A DNA stretch of 64,000 nt. It comes from Globisporangium splendens. Lineage: Eukaryota; Oomycota; Peronosporomycetes; Pythiales; Pythiaceae. The stretch covers positions 310,001 to 374,000 of the forward strand of contig VFIW01000037.1 of the NCBI GenBank assembly GCA_006386115.1. Direction: 5' to 3'. Below the pieces are notes generated by a model, which was not told the origin of the DNA, ran no database searches, and was given only the letters and a program-made list of their open reading frames with translations. Positions 63,201-64,000 of this stretch are shown here, piece by piece; position 1 is the first letter of the stretch, and each line of letters begins with the position of its first letter. The translations under genes were made by a program, and so were the position numbers.

Positions 63201-64000
63201 GTTTAGTTACCACGACGGGTTGTTGTGGCATCGACTGTCCAACTTTGATTACCCGCGTGTGTATGTACCGCATGACCAGGATCTGAAACTTTCGATCCTG
63301 CATGAGTTTCACGATGCACCAGCGAGTGGGCATCTCGGACGTGAAAAGACCTTCTTGCAAGTGTCTAATGTGTTTTGGTGGCCACACCAATACAAATGGG
63401 TGGCCAATTATGTACGCTCATGCGAGCAGTGCCAGCGCGTGAAGCCTGCGGTCAAGAACAAAGCGCCGCTGCATCCGCTGCCGATTCCGCAAGACTGCTG
63501 GAAGTCGGTCAGCATGGATTTCGTCTTCGGTTTCCCGGAAGACAAGGCGCGCAACACAGGCGTCGTCGTGTTCGTCGACCGACTGAGCAAAATGGTGCAC
63601 GTTGCACCCGTGCGCAAGCATGTCACTGCGCAAGAGACGGCGTGCCTATTTTTAGAGCACGTGTTCCGCTATCACGGCTTGCCCGAGTCTATTGTATCAG
63701 ACCGGGACCCGCGTTTTACCGCTGCCTTTTGGCGCGAACTCTTTCGCCTGCTCGGCACAGATCTGGCGTTGTCCACTGCCGATCACCCCGAGACAGACGG
63801 GCAAACTGAGCGCGTGAACCGTGTCGTCGAGGATATTCTTCGCAGCATCGCTGTCGATCATCCCCGCGACTGGAGCCGCTGGCTGCCGTACGCCGAGTTT
63901 GCTATAAATAGCAGCGAGCACGCCTCTACGGCCGTGACTCCGTTCTATTTTAACTCGCTGCGGCACCCGCGCGTACCCGCCACTCTGTTCGAGGGCGTCG
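60246..64000 (+). pseudogene. pol: Gypsy-2 Pol, copy B (one frameshift, 3' end outside)
   Basis: The -1 frame runs through the protease (LVDCGASQNFVSKGALEQ) to 60634. There a one-base loss (GAAACGTCG against GAAACATTCG) ends it. The next frame is open from about 60640 to the window edge. It holds the spacer repeats, RT (YFDDIFVHS), RNase H (CDASDFAIGCALM), the HHCC finger and DDE integrase. One in-frame 6-bp-scale difference lies near 63472 (extra HP codons). Except for the single shift it would be intact. Confidence 0.82.

Larger units (their letters stand above)
58498..64000 (+). mobile_element. Gypsy-2 copy B (runs off the right edge)
   Basis: LTR, gag and most of pol, mostly identical to copy A in coding parts. 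It is inserted in Gypsy-1 copy C. The right half, including any antisense ORF, is outside the window. Confidence 0.88.

Overview
The window looks like a transposon-rich stretch of an oomycete (Phytophthora-like) nuclear genome. This is inferred from the element mix: a Crypton tyrosine-recombinase relic, chromodomain Ty3/gypsy elements, an APE-RT-RNase H LINE, a Fanzor (eukaryotic TnpB) gene, a eukaryotic tRNA-Arg, and short GT-AG introns of about 65-74 nt. Only two ordinary host genes are evident: the 5' end of a PH-domain gene (1-233, minus) and tRNA-Arg(TCT) at 1903-1975.

Layout. 1-2.2 kb: PH gene start, Crypton relic, tRNA. 2.2-4.6 kb: 3' half of a minus-strand gypsy element (Gypsy-1). It is cut in its integrase by a nearly complete plus-strand gypsy element (Gypsy-2, 4627-13245, two LTRs). 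13.2-15.9 kb: a zinc-finger/coiled-coil gene convergent with a Fanzor pseudogene. 16-46.7 kb: three copies (M1, M2 inverted, M3) of one module: LINE, coiled-coil gene CC1, conserved Fanzor-tail-like element, coiled-coil gene CC2, coiled-coil fragment, C2H2-SET gene and, in M1 and M2 only, a zinc-finger/vWA pseudogene. The M1/M2 centre (26.8-28.3 kb) holds a further coiled-coil gene, CC3. The M2/M3 centre (38.07-38.35 kb) holds the missing 3' end of CC1. 46.7-52.5 kb: unassigned ORFs, a second zinc-finger/coiled-coil gene, another Gypsy-1 tail, a solo LTR with target duplication, coiled-coil gene CC4, and half of an inverted element pair. 52.5-55.3 kb: LINE with the longest intact ORF. 55.4-58.5 kb: other half of the pair, plus a third Gypsy-1 tail. 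58.5-64 kb: a second Gypsy-2, running off the end.

Main points. (1) Both unrelated gypsy families carry a long antisense ORF starting at or near the 3' LTR and ending in a coiled coil; much of it lies outside sense coding. (2) Gypsy-2 has a textbook -1 frameshift signal (GGGAAAC plus a 12-bp stem), and one stem pair covaries between the two copies. (3) A segment of about 110 bp overlapping the Fanzor 3' end recurs at three further independent loci and is a candidate guide-RNA scaffold or element end. (4) CC1-CC4 form a two-exon family of unknown function. With the SET, Fanzor, vWA and zinc-finger genes they resemble the gene content of large DNA viruses, but no viral hallmark gene was seen. 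(5) In M3 the LINE sits in CC1 exon 2 with a 15-bp target duplication, and M2 shares the same 5' junction.

Caution: 38.35-38.97, 56.38-56.95 and 57.75-58.2 kb are unusually dense in one-base indels relative to sister copies and may be unpolished long-read sequence, so breaks there are weak evidence.
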